From Bacteroidales bacterium (GTDB lineage Bacteria; Bacteroidota; Bacteroidia; Bacteroidales; F082): 45,264 bases of DNA. Position numbers and translations under genes: made by a program. A model generated the notes under the pieces. The model saw only the letters and a list, made by a program, of their open reading frames with translations. It did not search any database and was not told where the DNA came from. This document shows positions 15,878 to 24,704 of this stretch, piece by piece. The DNA lies in NCBI GenBank assembly GCA_028277395.1, contig JANQGJ010000093.1, forward strand, positions 1-45,264, written 5' to 3'. The first letter of the stretch is position 1, and each line of letters begins with the position of its first letter.

Positions 15878-18619
15878 TTATTTAACGATTATCTTCTGTT
15901 TCTCAATTTTATTACCGGATTCAATAAAAACAATATATGTTCCTGGTGATAAATCAGGAATCTGAATACCTATATCATTGTTTCCTGAGATCGTCAGGTC
16001 TTCGGTATAAACAACCTTGCTATTGATATCTATGATATTAACAATCAATTCATTATTTAAGGTGTTTTTCGATCTGATATTAATATAATCTGTTACCGGA
16101 TTTGGATAAATGGTAAATTCATTTTCATTGCTTATATTCTCTTCTATCCCGGTATAAACATCCATCGGATATTCAGTTGTATATAAACCTCTTCCATGTG
16201 TAGCTGCCAGTACAATATCGTCGCCGTGTCGCAGTTTAAGCATATCAACACGAACATTTGCCATGCCGTCAACTGAAGGTAACCACTCAGTAACTTCCTC
16301 GTTGAGGGTGTTTGTCCACCAAACACCTATCTCGGTTGCCAGTAATGCCTGTCCGTTGTTATCCGGGTGGAAAATAGCCCAGCGAATTGGCATATCCGGA
16401 AGATTAGCTTCTTTTTCGATCCATGTATCACCACCGTCATATGTTAACCATACAGATGATACGCCATAATTCGAGAATGTAACAAGCAGATTGTCTTCGT
16501 TTTCACCAATTGCAACACAGGATATGCTTGCTACAGGGAAATCAGATGTACCTATTTCTGTTGTTTCAGGATCGCTTTCAGCATTTGTTGCCTTAAACAA
16601 ATTACCTGCATGTGTTCCGATGAACAATGTAGATGTTCCCGGTGGGGAAAAGCGGGAGTATTTAATATGGGAGAAAGGAGTGTTAACATCTGTTCCCATG
16701 TTAGTGTATTGCTTGTAAACATCAAACGGAATATCTTTTACTATCAACATTTTATTGCTGTTTCCTCCGAAAAAATCTGCAGCATTCGAGTAAAGGATAT
16801 TTTCCAGGTAGTCGTAATCTGCAGGACTTATAAATGTTCCATTTTTTTCATCAAATTCATCTGCTATAGATTCATTGCTCCAAAATTTGTAATGATTATA
16901 ATAAATTGAAGTTATAAAAATATTTGCCTGATTCTGATCCCAGAAACAGTATGCACCATCACCAAAGTCCTTCATGTCCATTAAATCTAATGGCTGGCCT
17001 TTATGAAACAAAGTTCCGTTATCCTGTGTACCTCCAAGATAATATTTTGAAAACGGAGTTGGCTTTATTGCGCATGTGTAAAATTGTAATGAGTTTAATC
17101 CCTGGTTTCTTTCTATAAAGTCGGGAAATGTCATGTATGCATTTGTTGTTAAAAATACCCCGCCATCACTACTGAAAATAGCTGTAGTTGAAGATCCCGG
17201 CTGAAATTGTATATCGTGCTGGTCTGCATGAACATAGTCATCTCCACCATTTTGATACATTAATGCCCAGTTAGATATTACATTCCACGTACTTCCGCTG
17301 TTTATTGATTTCCATATATCCCTTCCTCCTGTATATACAATATTAGGATTCTCCGGATCAACTTTCAATACAAAAGCATGCCAGGCTAATGGCGCCCAGT
17401 TGTTTTCAGGTGGAGTTGCCAACTGAGACCAGGTTATTCCACCATCAATAGATTTAACAATATATCGGCCCTCATATACAACAAAACCATTGTATCTACC
17501 TGCAGCAAACTGGGCAAAAATTACATCAGGGTTAGACGGAGCACTTGCAACAAGCGTTCTGGCTGGAATATTGTATTGATGATGATCAGAAATAATATCA
17601 TTATATTCCTCATAAACTGTCCATGAACCTTCAAGACCTGTATCTGAATAAAGAATTGTTGCACCTCCTTTTTTATTCAGGTTTTCCATTGTTCCGATAA
17701 ATATCCTTCCGTTTGATGATATTTCAATATCCGCTGGAGTATATGGTTTATTAGTTACACTTTGTGGAATAGATGGCAGAACCTGTGTCCATGTTAACCC
17801 GCCATCTTCCGACCGATAAAGGCCATCTGAAGGTTCACTCTGATGATCTTCACCCATATATGTTCCTGACGCGACACATGCATATATCACACTGGTTCCG
17901 TTTTCGTCTTTTACCGCTATATCTGTTATATAGTCAAATCCCTCAGTACTTTCCATTACTTCCCATGTGTCACCACCATCAGTAGTTTTAAATATCCCCG
18001 CTCCAAGGCCTGATGAAGCTCTGTAAATTATTCTTGCTGTCTGGGCTTCTCCCGTTCCCACATAAAATACTTGTGGGTTATTTGGGTCATAAGCCATACA
18101 ACTGATTGCCAGATTACTCCAGAAATCACCTATTGGTATCCATTCTTCTTCTGTATCAGTAATATCATCAGTGTACCATAGTCCGCCCGTTACACCTCCT
18201 GCCCACACTTTTTTATTGTCCGAATCATTGGGGTCAAACATAATAGCGCGAGTACGACCACCCATATTTGATCCCGATGTTTCCCATTCAAGCATTGAAT
18301 TTAAACTTCTTGATTGTCTCATTTCCGACTGAAGCTTTCTTGTTGTTTTATATGAATCCATTAACCTGTCGGTAGGAACTTCACCTGTTGCAGGATCGGC
18401 TGTTATAATATATTCCTGGAATGCTGCCATATCAGGCTGGTCAGGTGCTTTAATTTCTTTGTTGATACTCTCAACTTCAGGTTTGACAGTCATCGCTTTT
18501 TCAAGGATCGCTTTTTCATATAATTCTCTTTCTGTCGGGTTATCGTTGCTAAAGTAATAGCCTCCAATCAGGAGTGTTAATATTGATATACTTAGTGCAG
18601 TGATCTTTATATTATTCAT
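15878..18619 (-). CDS. Large secreted BNR/sortilin-like beta-propeller protein, T9SS cargo
   Basis: A 913-residue protein. The N-terminus is a signal anchor (6-22). From about residue 110 there are repeated Asp-box/BNR units: GGLWYTDD, IFKTTDGGDTW, LYRSEDGGLTW, VKSIDGGITW, IWKSINSGSTW and WLTYDGGDTW. These are blades of a VPS10/sialidase-like propeller. The last 80 residues are a T9SS type-A tail (FTIYPNPVTDYINIRSK, then LSPGTYIVFIESG and a terminal KQKIIVK). Sialidase catalytic residues are not evident, so the automatic label 'exo-alpha-sialidase' would be unsafe. It is a more distant relative of the two tandem propeller proteins at 33403-40843 and lacks their PKD and jelly-roll modules. It is transcribed divergently from the next cargo gene. 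Confidence 0.88.
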   Translation of the reverse strand: MNNIKITALSISILTLLIGGYYFSNDNPTERELYEKAILEKAMTVKPEVESINKEIKAPDQPDMAAFQEYIITADPATGEVPTDRLMDSYKTTRKLQSEMRQSRSLNSMLEWETSGSNMGGRTRAIMFDPNDSDNKKVWAGGVTGGLWYTDDITDTEEEWIPIGDFWSNLAISCMAYDPNNPQVFYVGTGEAQTARIIYRASSGLGAGIFKTTDGGDTWEVMESTEGFDYITDIAVKDENGTSVIYACVASGTYMGEDHQSEPSDGLYRSEDGGLTWTQVLPSIPQSVTNKPYTPADIEISSNGRIFIGTMENLNKKGGATILYSDTGLEGSWTVYEEYNDIISDHHQYNIPARTLVASAPSNPDVIFAQFAAGRYNGFVVYEGRYIVKSIDGGITWSQLATPPENNWAPLAWHAFVLKVDPENPNIVYTGGRDIWKSINSGSTWNVISNWALMYQNGGDDYVHADQHDIQFQPGSSTTAIFSSDGGVFLTTNAYMTFPDFIERNQGLNSLQFYTCAIKPTPFSKYYLGGTQDNGTLFHKGQPLDLMDMKDFGDGAYCFWDQNQANIFITSIYYNHYKFWSNESIADEFDEKNGTFISPADYDYLENILYSNAADFFGGNSNKMLIVKDIPFDVYKQYTNMGTDVNTPFSHIKYSRFSPPGTSTLFIGTHAGNLFKATNAESDPETTEIGTSDFPVASISCVAIGENEDNLLVTFSNYGVSSVWLTYDGGDTWIEKEANLPDMPIRWAIFHPDNNGQALLATEIGVWWTNTLNEEVTEWLPSVDGMANVRVDMLKLRHGDDIVLAATHGRGLYTTEYPMDVYTGIEENISNENEFTIYPNPVTDYINIRSKNTLNNELIVNIIDINSKVVYTEDLTISGNNDIGIQIPDLSPGTYIVFIESGNKIEKQKIIVK

Positions 18620-18642
18620 GATAATGACTTTTTATGTTGTTG

Positions 18643-18650
18643 CAAAGATA
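18643..18650 (-). promoter_or_regulatory. Candidate -7 promoter box for the 913-residue T9SS cargo
   Basis: TATCTTTG on the minus strand exactly matches TAnnTTTG and lies 23 bases before the ATG at 18619, so the leader would be short. No convincing -33 TTG is seen at the normal distance. Confidence 0.35.
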
Positions 18651-18771
18651 GACAATGGATTAACCTGCTTAGTTGTCCGGGAAAATAAGTATATTATAAT
18701 AGGAGTAAATTTAAAATTATGGATTTATATTAAAGATATTTGTTATATTTACTCACTCAAACCTGCTTAAT

Positions 18772-21700
18772 ATGAGGGCTATATCTAATGTTGCATTACT
18801 TGGGATAATATTTCTTATAAGTGGTATCCAATCTATGAATATTTGTGCCCAGGGAATAATATTTGGTGTTGTAACAAATGCTCATAACAACCAAGTTATC
18901 CCAAACGTGACTGTGAAGGCCAGTGGAAACATAAATTACATTACTGAAACAGATTCTTTGGGATATTATGAGTTGCTTGCTGATTTAGGTAATTATTATA
19001 TGGAATTTATTAAAATAGGTTATGATACTACTGGTGTTGATTCAATTGAGGTGCCGTCTGGCATGATAGAGGTAAATATTGAGATGTGTAACTATCTTTA
19101 TCCACCCCGCAATGTGATGGTTGATACAATGACAAATACCATCACATGGGAAGAACCGTTAATAACTGCATTGTTTTTGCAAAACTTTGAAGATACTATA
19201 TTTCCTCCTAATGGCTGGCAGAAATCATCACCTGCTATTGGTTGGTTTCGTTCGGATAATTGTACTTCATGGCAGTTTACTGTGCCTCCCGGAGATTATT
19301 ATTATGCATTATCGGTGGGTGGAGGTCCTGGTTCAGATCCAAACTTTGCAGATGATTACCTTATTACACCTATGATTGATTTAAGGGAGTCTGAGAATTA
19401 TAATCTTAGATTTGATCATTTCTTCACAGGACAAAATGATCATTTAGTATTTGTTGAATATAGTTATAATAACGGGAATACATGGGAGGTACTAGAAGAG
19501 CTCACCCCAGTTGATGACTGGAGTCCTGCTACTATTGATTTGTCTGAGATTTCAGGTATTAATAGTGATTCAATATGGTTTGCATTTCATTCGTATGATG
19601 TTCATAGTGCTGGGTCAGGCTGGGCAATAGATAATGTGGAAATTACAAATGGACCGACTAATATTTTAGGTTATAACATATCGATAAATAACCTGTTGGT
19701 TACTCAAACAGATACAAATGTGTTATCATATACATTTGAAAACCTTACTTATGGAAATAACTACTTTGCCTGTGTCGCTGCCATTTACGGATGTGGTGTA
19801 TCACAGGGAAATTGTGTTGAATGGGAGTCAGGCTTCCTGTATCCTCCCTTAAGTGTAAATGATAACTATATTGTTAATAATTATGAACTGGAATTGTTTT
19901 GGAATCCTCCCTGTGTAATAAATACTGATAGTGTCCCTGTTGGACTTCAGCAGTTCAATTTGTATTTAAATGATTCAATTTACGATTCAATAAATTATAC
20001 AGGACAAAATACATCAGAGACGATATCTTATTATTTTGATTCACTAAATCCGGGTGATTACCGATTTAATATTGCAGCATATTACGATTTGACAGAATAT
20101 GGTTTTGCTGGTGAATTTGCAGAATCTGTTTGGACAGATACACATTTTGTCGAAATAATTTGGGGTGAAATTCTCCCATTTTTTGAAGACTGGAGCTCAG
20201 GCAATTTTCAAACGAACAACTGGAAGTTAGACGACACGGTTGGAAACTGGCGTATCAATTCTTCAATAGGATTTCCAGAGCCAATTCTTGAATTTTACTG
20301 GCAGCCTGAAATAGACAGTACATATTCATCCTCATTATCAAGTACATTTATACGTTGCGACAGTATTGATCAGGGTTCAATATTTTTTGATTTTGATTTT
20401 AGGTTAAGAGACAGAAATCAAACGGGAAATGAGAAAATTAAGACTGAAGTATATGATGGCAATAGCTGGAATTTAATTGATGAGTATGCGAATACTGGTC
20501 CAACTATCTACGTGAAGAATCATTTTGATATTACTGAGCATGTGTCAGGCAAAATATTCAGAGTTAAATTTACAGCTTATGGAGAAAATACCAGAGACCT
20601 TTTCGGTTGGTATATTGATAATATTAATATTTACAGAAGTTGCGAATCCCCTGAAAACTTAACAGCGACGGTTGACTGGTTTAATTTCGAAGATCCTGCA
20701 ATTAAGCTATGTTGGGAAGGTCCTATCGATACGGGTCCAATTGCCGAATGGATTCATTGGGATAGTGGGGAAAACAGCACAGGAATAGGGTTTGGTTCAG
20801 GTGGTACAATGTCAGTTGCAGCGCGCTGGGATCCTGATAACCTGGTTGATTATGAGGATTGCGAAATCACAAAAATACGCTATTATATAAGTGATAGTGT
20901 AAGTTCAATAATTTTAAAGGTTTGGACTGGTAACCAGGGGGCTGGTGTAATTTATGATCAAGATGTTACTGCATTAACAAACATTAATGAATGGAACGAA
21001 ATACAACTTGTTCATTCAGTACCTTTTGATATCAATGAAGACCTGTGGATAGGCTATACTTTCGTTAATTCAGAAGGAACATTCCCGGCAGGAATGGACG
21101 ATGGTCCTGTAGTATCAGGTTTTGGCGATATGGTTAATACAGGTACTGGCTGGGAACCATTATCTTCTTATGGTTATAATTATAACTTCAATATTCAGGG
21201 TTTCATCAAAATAATTGAAAACGAAAGTGATGGAATACACTATAGGGGTAATAACTCCGTTGAAAACTCAAGACATATGTCCGGCTATAACATTTATCGA
21301 ATGGGAGGTGTCAGTGGTAATGAATACGAGCTTTATGATTTCGTAGATTATGTTTTCGGTCAAACCTCATTTTGTTATTATGATACAGTTCCAAATGTAG
21401 TTCTTCAAAGCAGTTATTATTACAAAGTTACAGCACAATGGAACAGTGAAATGGATATTTGTGAATCTGGACCTGCAATGTCATTGATTAATCCTGAAGA
21501 TGATTTTGTTTATATTTTTCTTGAGGATATTCATGAATCTGTTATTGAATCTTCTGTAATTGTATACCCAGTCCCTGCAAAAGATCATATAAATATAAAT
21601 TCAAAAAATCACATCAAAAGTGTAACAATAACTAATTGTTATGGTCAAAATGTTGTTTCTATTTCGCCTGTGAATAATGAGCAGAAGAAAATATGTACTT

Positions 21701-21786
21701 CCCATCTTAAATCAGGGATATATATTATTACTGTCGAAACAACAACAGGGATTGTATCCAAAAAAGTTGTAATAGCGCAAAAATGA
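18772..21786 (+). CDS. Multidomain secreted adhesin-like T9SS cargo
   Basis: A 1004-residue protein. A signal peptide (1-27, ending NICAQ) is followed by a carboxypeptidase regulatory-like sandwich (about 28-110: IIFGVVTNAHNNQVIPNVTV). Next comes a jelly-roll 'choice-of-anchor J' module (about 140-295, opening FLQNFEDTIFPPNGW and ending SGWAIDNVEI), then FN3-like strands. A second jelly-roll follows (about 465-625, opening LPFFEDWSSGNFQTNNW and ending GWYIDNINI), then a further beta region and a T9SS type-A tail (VIVYPVPAKDHININSK, then SGIYIITVET and a terminal KKVVIAQK). No catalytic motif is seen. Binding to proteins or glycans at the cell surface is likely from the module types, and the ligand is unknown. 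Confidence 0.87.
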   Translation: MRAISNVALLGIIFLISGIQSMNICAQGIIFGVVTNAHNNQVIPNVTVKASGNINYITETDSLGYYELLADLGNYYMEFIKIGYDTTGVDSIEVPSGMIEVNIEMCNYLYPPRNVMVDTMTNTITWEEPLITALFLQNFEDTIFPPNGWQKSSPAIGWFRSDNCTSWQFTVPPGDYYYALSVGGGPGSDPNFADDYLITPMIDLRESENYNLRFDHFFTGQNDHLVFVEYSYNNGNTWEVLEELTPVDDWSPATIDLSEISGINSDSIWFAFHSYDVHSAGSGWAIDNVEITNGPTNILGYNISINNLLVTQTDTNVLSYTFENLTYGNNYFACVAAIYGCGVSQGNCVEWESGFLYPPLSVNDNYIVNNYELELFWNPPCVINTDSVPVGLQQFNLYLNDSIYDSINYTGQNTSETISYYFDSLNPGDYRFNIAAYYDLTEYGFAGEFAESVWTDTHFVEIIWGEILPFFEDWSSGNFQTNNWKLDDTVGNWRINSSIGFPEPILEFYWQPEIDSTYSSSLSSTFIRCDSIDQGSIFFDFDFRLRDRNQTGNEKIKTEVYDGNSWNLIDEYANTGPTIYVKNHFDITEHVSGKIFRVKFTAYGENTRDLFGWYIDNINIYRSCESPENLTATVDWFNFEDPAIKLCWEGPIDTGPIAEWIHWDSGENSTGIGFGSGGTMSVAARWDPDNLVDYEDCEITKIRYYISDSVSSIILKVWTGNQGAGVIYDQDVTALTNINEWNEIQLVHSVPFDINEDLWIGYTFVNSEGTFPAGMDDGPVVSGFGDMVNTGTGWEPLSSYGYNYNFNIQGFIKIIENESDGIHYRGNNSVENSRHMSGYNIYRMGGVSGNEYELYDFVDYVFGQTSFCYYDTVPNVVLQSSYYYKVTAQWNSEMDICESGPAMSLINPEDDFVYIFLEDIHESVIESSVIVYPVPAKDHININSKNHIKSVTITNCYGQNVVSISPVNNEQKKICTSHLKSGIYIITVETTTGIVSKKVVIAQK

Positions 21787-21816
21787 TTGTTTGTATACTT
21801 TCAATGTATATCTTTG
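21787..21816 (+). promoter_or_regulatory. Predicted promoter of the dehydrogenase/thiolase operon
   Basis: TTG (21787-21789), a 19-base spacer, then TATCTTTG (21809-21816). Both boxes and the spacing fit the Bacteroidota primary-sigma promoter (TTG, 17-23 bases, TAnnTTTG). Transcription would start near 21822 and leave a leader of about 120 bases before the ATG at 21944. It begins immediately after the stop codon of the upstream cargo gene, which suggests that the fatty-acid operon is transcribed independently. Confidence 0.55.
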
Positions 21817-21943
21817 TATTTAATTTATTACCTGTTTTTCAAAACCTAAATCATTGTTAATTTTGAACGAATCTCAATAATAATAACCCTAATTTTCTTA
21901 AATTTGGGACTTTTATAAGTTACAAAGAATTAAATCGTTAGAT

Positions 21944-23287
21944 ATGACCTACGAAGAAAGATTGAAAAATGTGTCAGTTCTTGGGGCAGCTGGTAAAATG
22001 GGTAGCGGAATTCTGCTGCTTACAGCTGTTGAAATGGCTGATCTTAGCTTATTACCTGAAAATAAGGATAAGTCGTTTGTTTTGAATGCCATTGATGTAT
22101 CCCCGGAAGGATTATCAGGGTTGATGAAGTACCTGCGCGATCAGGTACGTAAAATTGCTGAGAAAAAAACAGTGTGGCTAAGAAATATGTATGCCGACCG
22201 CGATGACCTTGTTGAGAACATCGAAATTATTGATGAGTATATTTTTGATGTTCTTAATATAGTACGTCCGGTTACCACAATGTCAGCAGCATATAATTCC
22301 ACTTTGATTTTTGAGGCTGTTAGCGAAAACAGAGCTCTTAAAGTGAAATTACTTACAGATATTGATACTAATAATGATAATAACCCATGGTACTTTACAA
22401 ACACATCATCTGTTCCTATAGGTCTGATAGAGAACGAAGCAAACCTCAAAGGCAGAGTTATTGGATTCCACTTTTACAATCCTCCTGCAGTGCAGCGCCT
22501 GGTTGAGTTGATCAAAACAGATAATACAACCGAAGATGTTATTGAATTTGCACATCTTTATGCCAAAAAACTAAAGAAGATCATTGTTCCATCCAATGAT
22601 TTTGCCGGATTCATTGGAAACGGACACTTTATGCGCGATGCACTTCATGGGATGAAAGAAGCTGAAACTCTGGCAGCAGAAAAAAATATTCCACTGTATC
22701 AGGCAATATATATGATCAACAAGGTAACTCAGGATTACCTTGTTCGTCCAATGGGAATATTTCAATTGATTGATTATGTTGGTATCGATGTTGTACAATT
22801 CATACTTGGTGTTATGAATCCATTTGTTGAAGATGAAGACCTTCATAGCGACTTGTTAGATAAATTAATGCTGCAGGGTGTTGCAGGTGGTCAGAAATCA
22901 AGTGGTGCACAAAAAGATGGTTTCCTTAAATACAAAGGAGCACATGTAACATCAGTATGGGATGTTCACAAACAAACTTATGTTGATATTGATACTTTTA
23001 AAGATGAATGTGATGATATGCTTGGTGAATTACCTGATTCGGTTGTTGCCTGGAAATCTATTATCAGAAATAAGAAGAAAGATGAAATTCTTGCCGGATT
23101 TTTCAACGATCTGAAGGCTTCTGATGCGCTGGGTGCGATTACAGCCGTTAAATATGGATTACGCTCTAAAGAAATTGGAGAGAAACTGGTTTCCGATGAG
23201 GTAGCCAATGAAGTTGATCATGTAAATACCGTTATGCTTACCGGATTTTTCCATGCTTATGGTCCTGTAAATAACTTTTTTGAATAA
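21944..23287 (+). CDS. 3-hydroxyacyl-CoA dehydrogenase family protein
   Basis: A 447-residue cytoplasmic enzyme predicted to oxidise a 3-hydroxyacyl-CoA with NAD. The Rossmann motif is VLGAAGKMGSGI (G14, G17, G20). The substrate side shows LIFEAVSEN with Glu124 and GFHFYNPPAVQRLVE with the likely catalytic His176. It is longer than the usual 285-residue bacterial enzyme, with an extra helical stretch (about 62-105) between the first strands and the FEAVSEN block and a long C-terminal helical domain. The thiolase gene follows after 17 bases, so the pair could carry out the last two steps of beta-oxidation or the reverse reactions. No hydratase or acyl-CoA dehydrogenase is near. Specificity for long, short or branched acyl groups cannot be read. 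Confidence 0.9.
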   Translation: MTYEERLKNVSVLGAAGKMGSGILLLTAVEMADLSLLPENKDKSFVLNAIDVSPEGLSGLMKYLRDQVRKIAEKKTVWLRNMYADRDDLVENIEIIDEYIFDVLNIVRPVTTMSAAYNSTLIFEAVSENRALKVKLLTDIDTNNDNNPWYFTNTSSVPIGLIENEANLKGRVIGFHFYNPPAVQRLVELIKTDNTTEDVIEFAHLYAKKLKKIIVPSNDFAGFIGNGHFMRDALHGMKEAETLAAEKNIPLYQAIYMINKVTQDYLVRPMGIFQLIDYVGIDVVQFILGVMNPFVEDEDLHSDLLDKLMLQGVAGGQKSSGAQKDGFLKYKGAHVTSVWDVHKQTYVDIDTFKDECDDMLGELPDSVVAWKSIIRNKKKDEILAGFFNDLKASDALGAITAVKYGLRSKEIGEKLVSDEVANEVDHVNTVMLTGFFHAYGPVNNFFE

Positions 23288-23304
23288 TCTTAAAATCTGG
23301 AAAA

Positions 23305-24540
23305 ATGAGAAGAAAAATATATATGACAGGTGGTTATAACACCGTATCAATGGGAACAGGACGTAGTGAGTTTCATCCAAAGAAACCTCGTCCGGGTCTG
23401 GAACATTATATAAGTGAAGCAGGAAAAGGAACTCTCGATCAGATTGGTGGTGCTGAAAATGTTGACGAAGGTGTGATAGGTAATTTTATGGCTTCCAGGT
23501 TTAATAAACAGGCTAATCTACCGGGTTTTATGCCAATGATTGACGAAGGTTTGCAATGGAAACCGGCTATCAGTGTTGAAGGAGCATGTGGTTCGGGAGG
23601 ACTTGCATTAATGAGCGGTATAAAATCAGTACTTGCAGAAACGGCTGAAGTTGTATTATCACTTGGCGTTGAGGTTCAAAATACCGTTAAAGCAATTTAC
23701 GGAGCAGATATTCTTGCCGGTGCAGGCTGGTATAAAAATCGTAAAAACGGACATGCATATTTCTTCCCCGGTCAGTTTAGCGACAGGGCTGGTGCATATT
23801 ATGAAAAATATGGATATGACCGTGCACGTGCAGGTATGAAAAGATGGTTTAGAAATGCTGTTGAAAATGCAAGACTGGATGATACTGCACAGGAATATCA
23901 GAATAAAGTTGCTGATCTGGATGCTCTTTATGATAAGCTTAAACCAAATGGAGCAGCATTTGTTGATAACTTAAGTGTATTGGATTGTTCGAAAGTAAGT
24001 GATGGTGCATCAGCGATTGCAATTTGCTCTGAAAAAGGACTGGACAGAATAGGAGTCGATAAAAAAGATGCTGTTGAAGTTATTGGCTTTGCCCAGGTAA
24101 TCAGAAATATTACAAATTTCCCCACAGACTTAACAGAAGTAGAAACCATTAAAAAAGCTGCACATCAGGCTATGGCAGATGCAGGTGTTACAATTGATCA
24201 GATAGGTACAATCGAAACACACGACTGTTTTTCAATTGCCGGTGTACTGGCAACTGAGGCACTTGGTCTGGCCAAAAGAGGTGAAGGATGCGACTATGTA
24301 GCAGCCGGGAAAACTGCACGTGATGGTGAAATGCCTATGAATACAACCGGTGGACTAATAGGATGGGGACATCCAACAGGGGCTACAGGTGTACACCAGG
24401 CTGTTACCATCTGGCAACAGTTAACCGGCAAAGCCGGAAAAGCGCAGATTGAAATGCCCGAAGATCGTCCATATGGAATGACAATCAATATGGGTGGTGA
24501 TGATGTTACAGTTATTGCTATTGTATATAAAAGAGGATAA
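23305..24540 (+). CDS. Thiolase family protein of the SCP2/SCPx type
   Basis: A 411-residue acyl-CoA acetyltransferase-like enzyme. The nucleophile is C95 in VEGACGSGG. The second catalytic block is ETHDCFS (304-310) with H306, D307 and C308, the HDCF signature of SCP2-type thiolases. GWGHPTGATG carries His356. The classical C-terminal CxG cysteine is replaced (NMGGDD), as expected for this subgroup. The enzyme should cleave 3-ketoacyl-CoA or condense acyl-CoA, acting after the dehydrogenase encoded 17 bases upstream. An intrinsic terminator follows 20 bases after the stop, so the operon has two genes. Confidence 0.9.
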   Translation: MRRKIYMTGGYNTVSMGTGRSEFHPKKPRPGLEHYISEAGKGTLDQIGGAENVDEGVIGNFMASRFNKQANLPGFMPMIDEGLQWKPAISVEGACGSGGLALMSGIKSVLAETAEVVLSLGVEVQNTVKAIYGADILAGAGWYKNRKNGHAYFFPGQFSDRAGAYYEKYGYDRARAGMKRWFRNAVENARLDDTAQEYQNKVADLDALYDKLKPNGAAFVDNLSVLDCSKVSDGASAIAICSEKGLDRIGVDKKDAVEVIGFAQVIRNITNFPTDLTEVETIKKAAHQAMADAGVTIDQIGTIETHDCFSIAGVLATEALGLAKRGEGCDYVAAGKTARDGEMPMNTTGGLIGWGHPTGATGVHQAVTIWQQLTGKAGKAQIEMPEDRPYGMTINMGGDDVTVIAIVYKRG

Positions 24541-24560
24541 TAACTACTAACAATATATTA

Positions 24561-24591
24561 AACCGCATGGAGTAATTCATGTGGTTTTTTT
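24561..24591 (+). terminator. Intrinsic terminator after the thiolase gene
   Basis: A nine-pair stem, AACCGCATG (24561-24569) with CATGTGGTT (24578-24586, one G-U pair), is followed by a run of T to 24591. It ends the dehydrogenase/thiolase transcript. Confidence 0.75.
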
Positions 24592-24597
24592 GATAAA

Positions 24598-24644
24598 AAT
24601 GAAAAAGCCGGCAACCAGTATTAACGCAATGCAGGCAACCGGCT
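24598..24644 (-). terminator. Probable terminator of the Omp28/T9SS gene
   Basis: On the minus strand AGCCGG (24644-24639) pairs with CCGGCT (24611-24606) across a 27-base loop and is followed by TTTTTCATT. The stem is short with a long loop, so this is weaker than the neighbouring plus-strand terminator, but the position, 60 bases after the stop at 24705, is right. Confidence 0.45.
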
Positions 24645-24704
24645 AATCATCCGATAATGTTAGCTAAGCTTATACAAAAATCAGATAGTTAGTAAATCAG
24701 TTAA

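Noticed and set aside
15878..18619. Annotation as exo-alpha-sialidase or glycosyl hydrolase on the basis of Asp-box repeats
   Set aside because: Asp boxes mark propeller folds in general; I cannot find catalytic residues to support hydrolysis.
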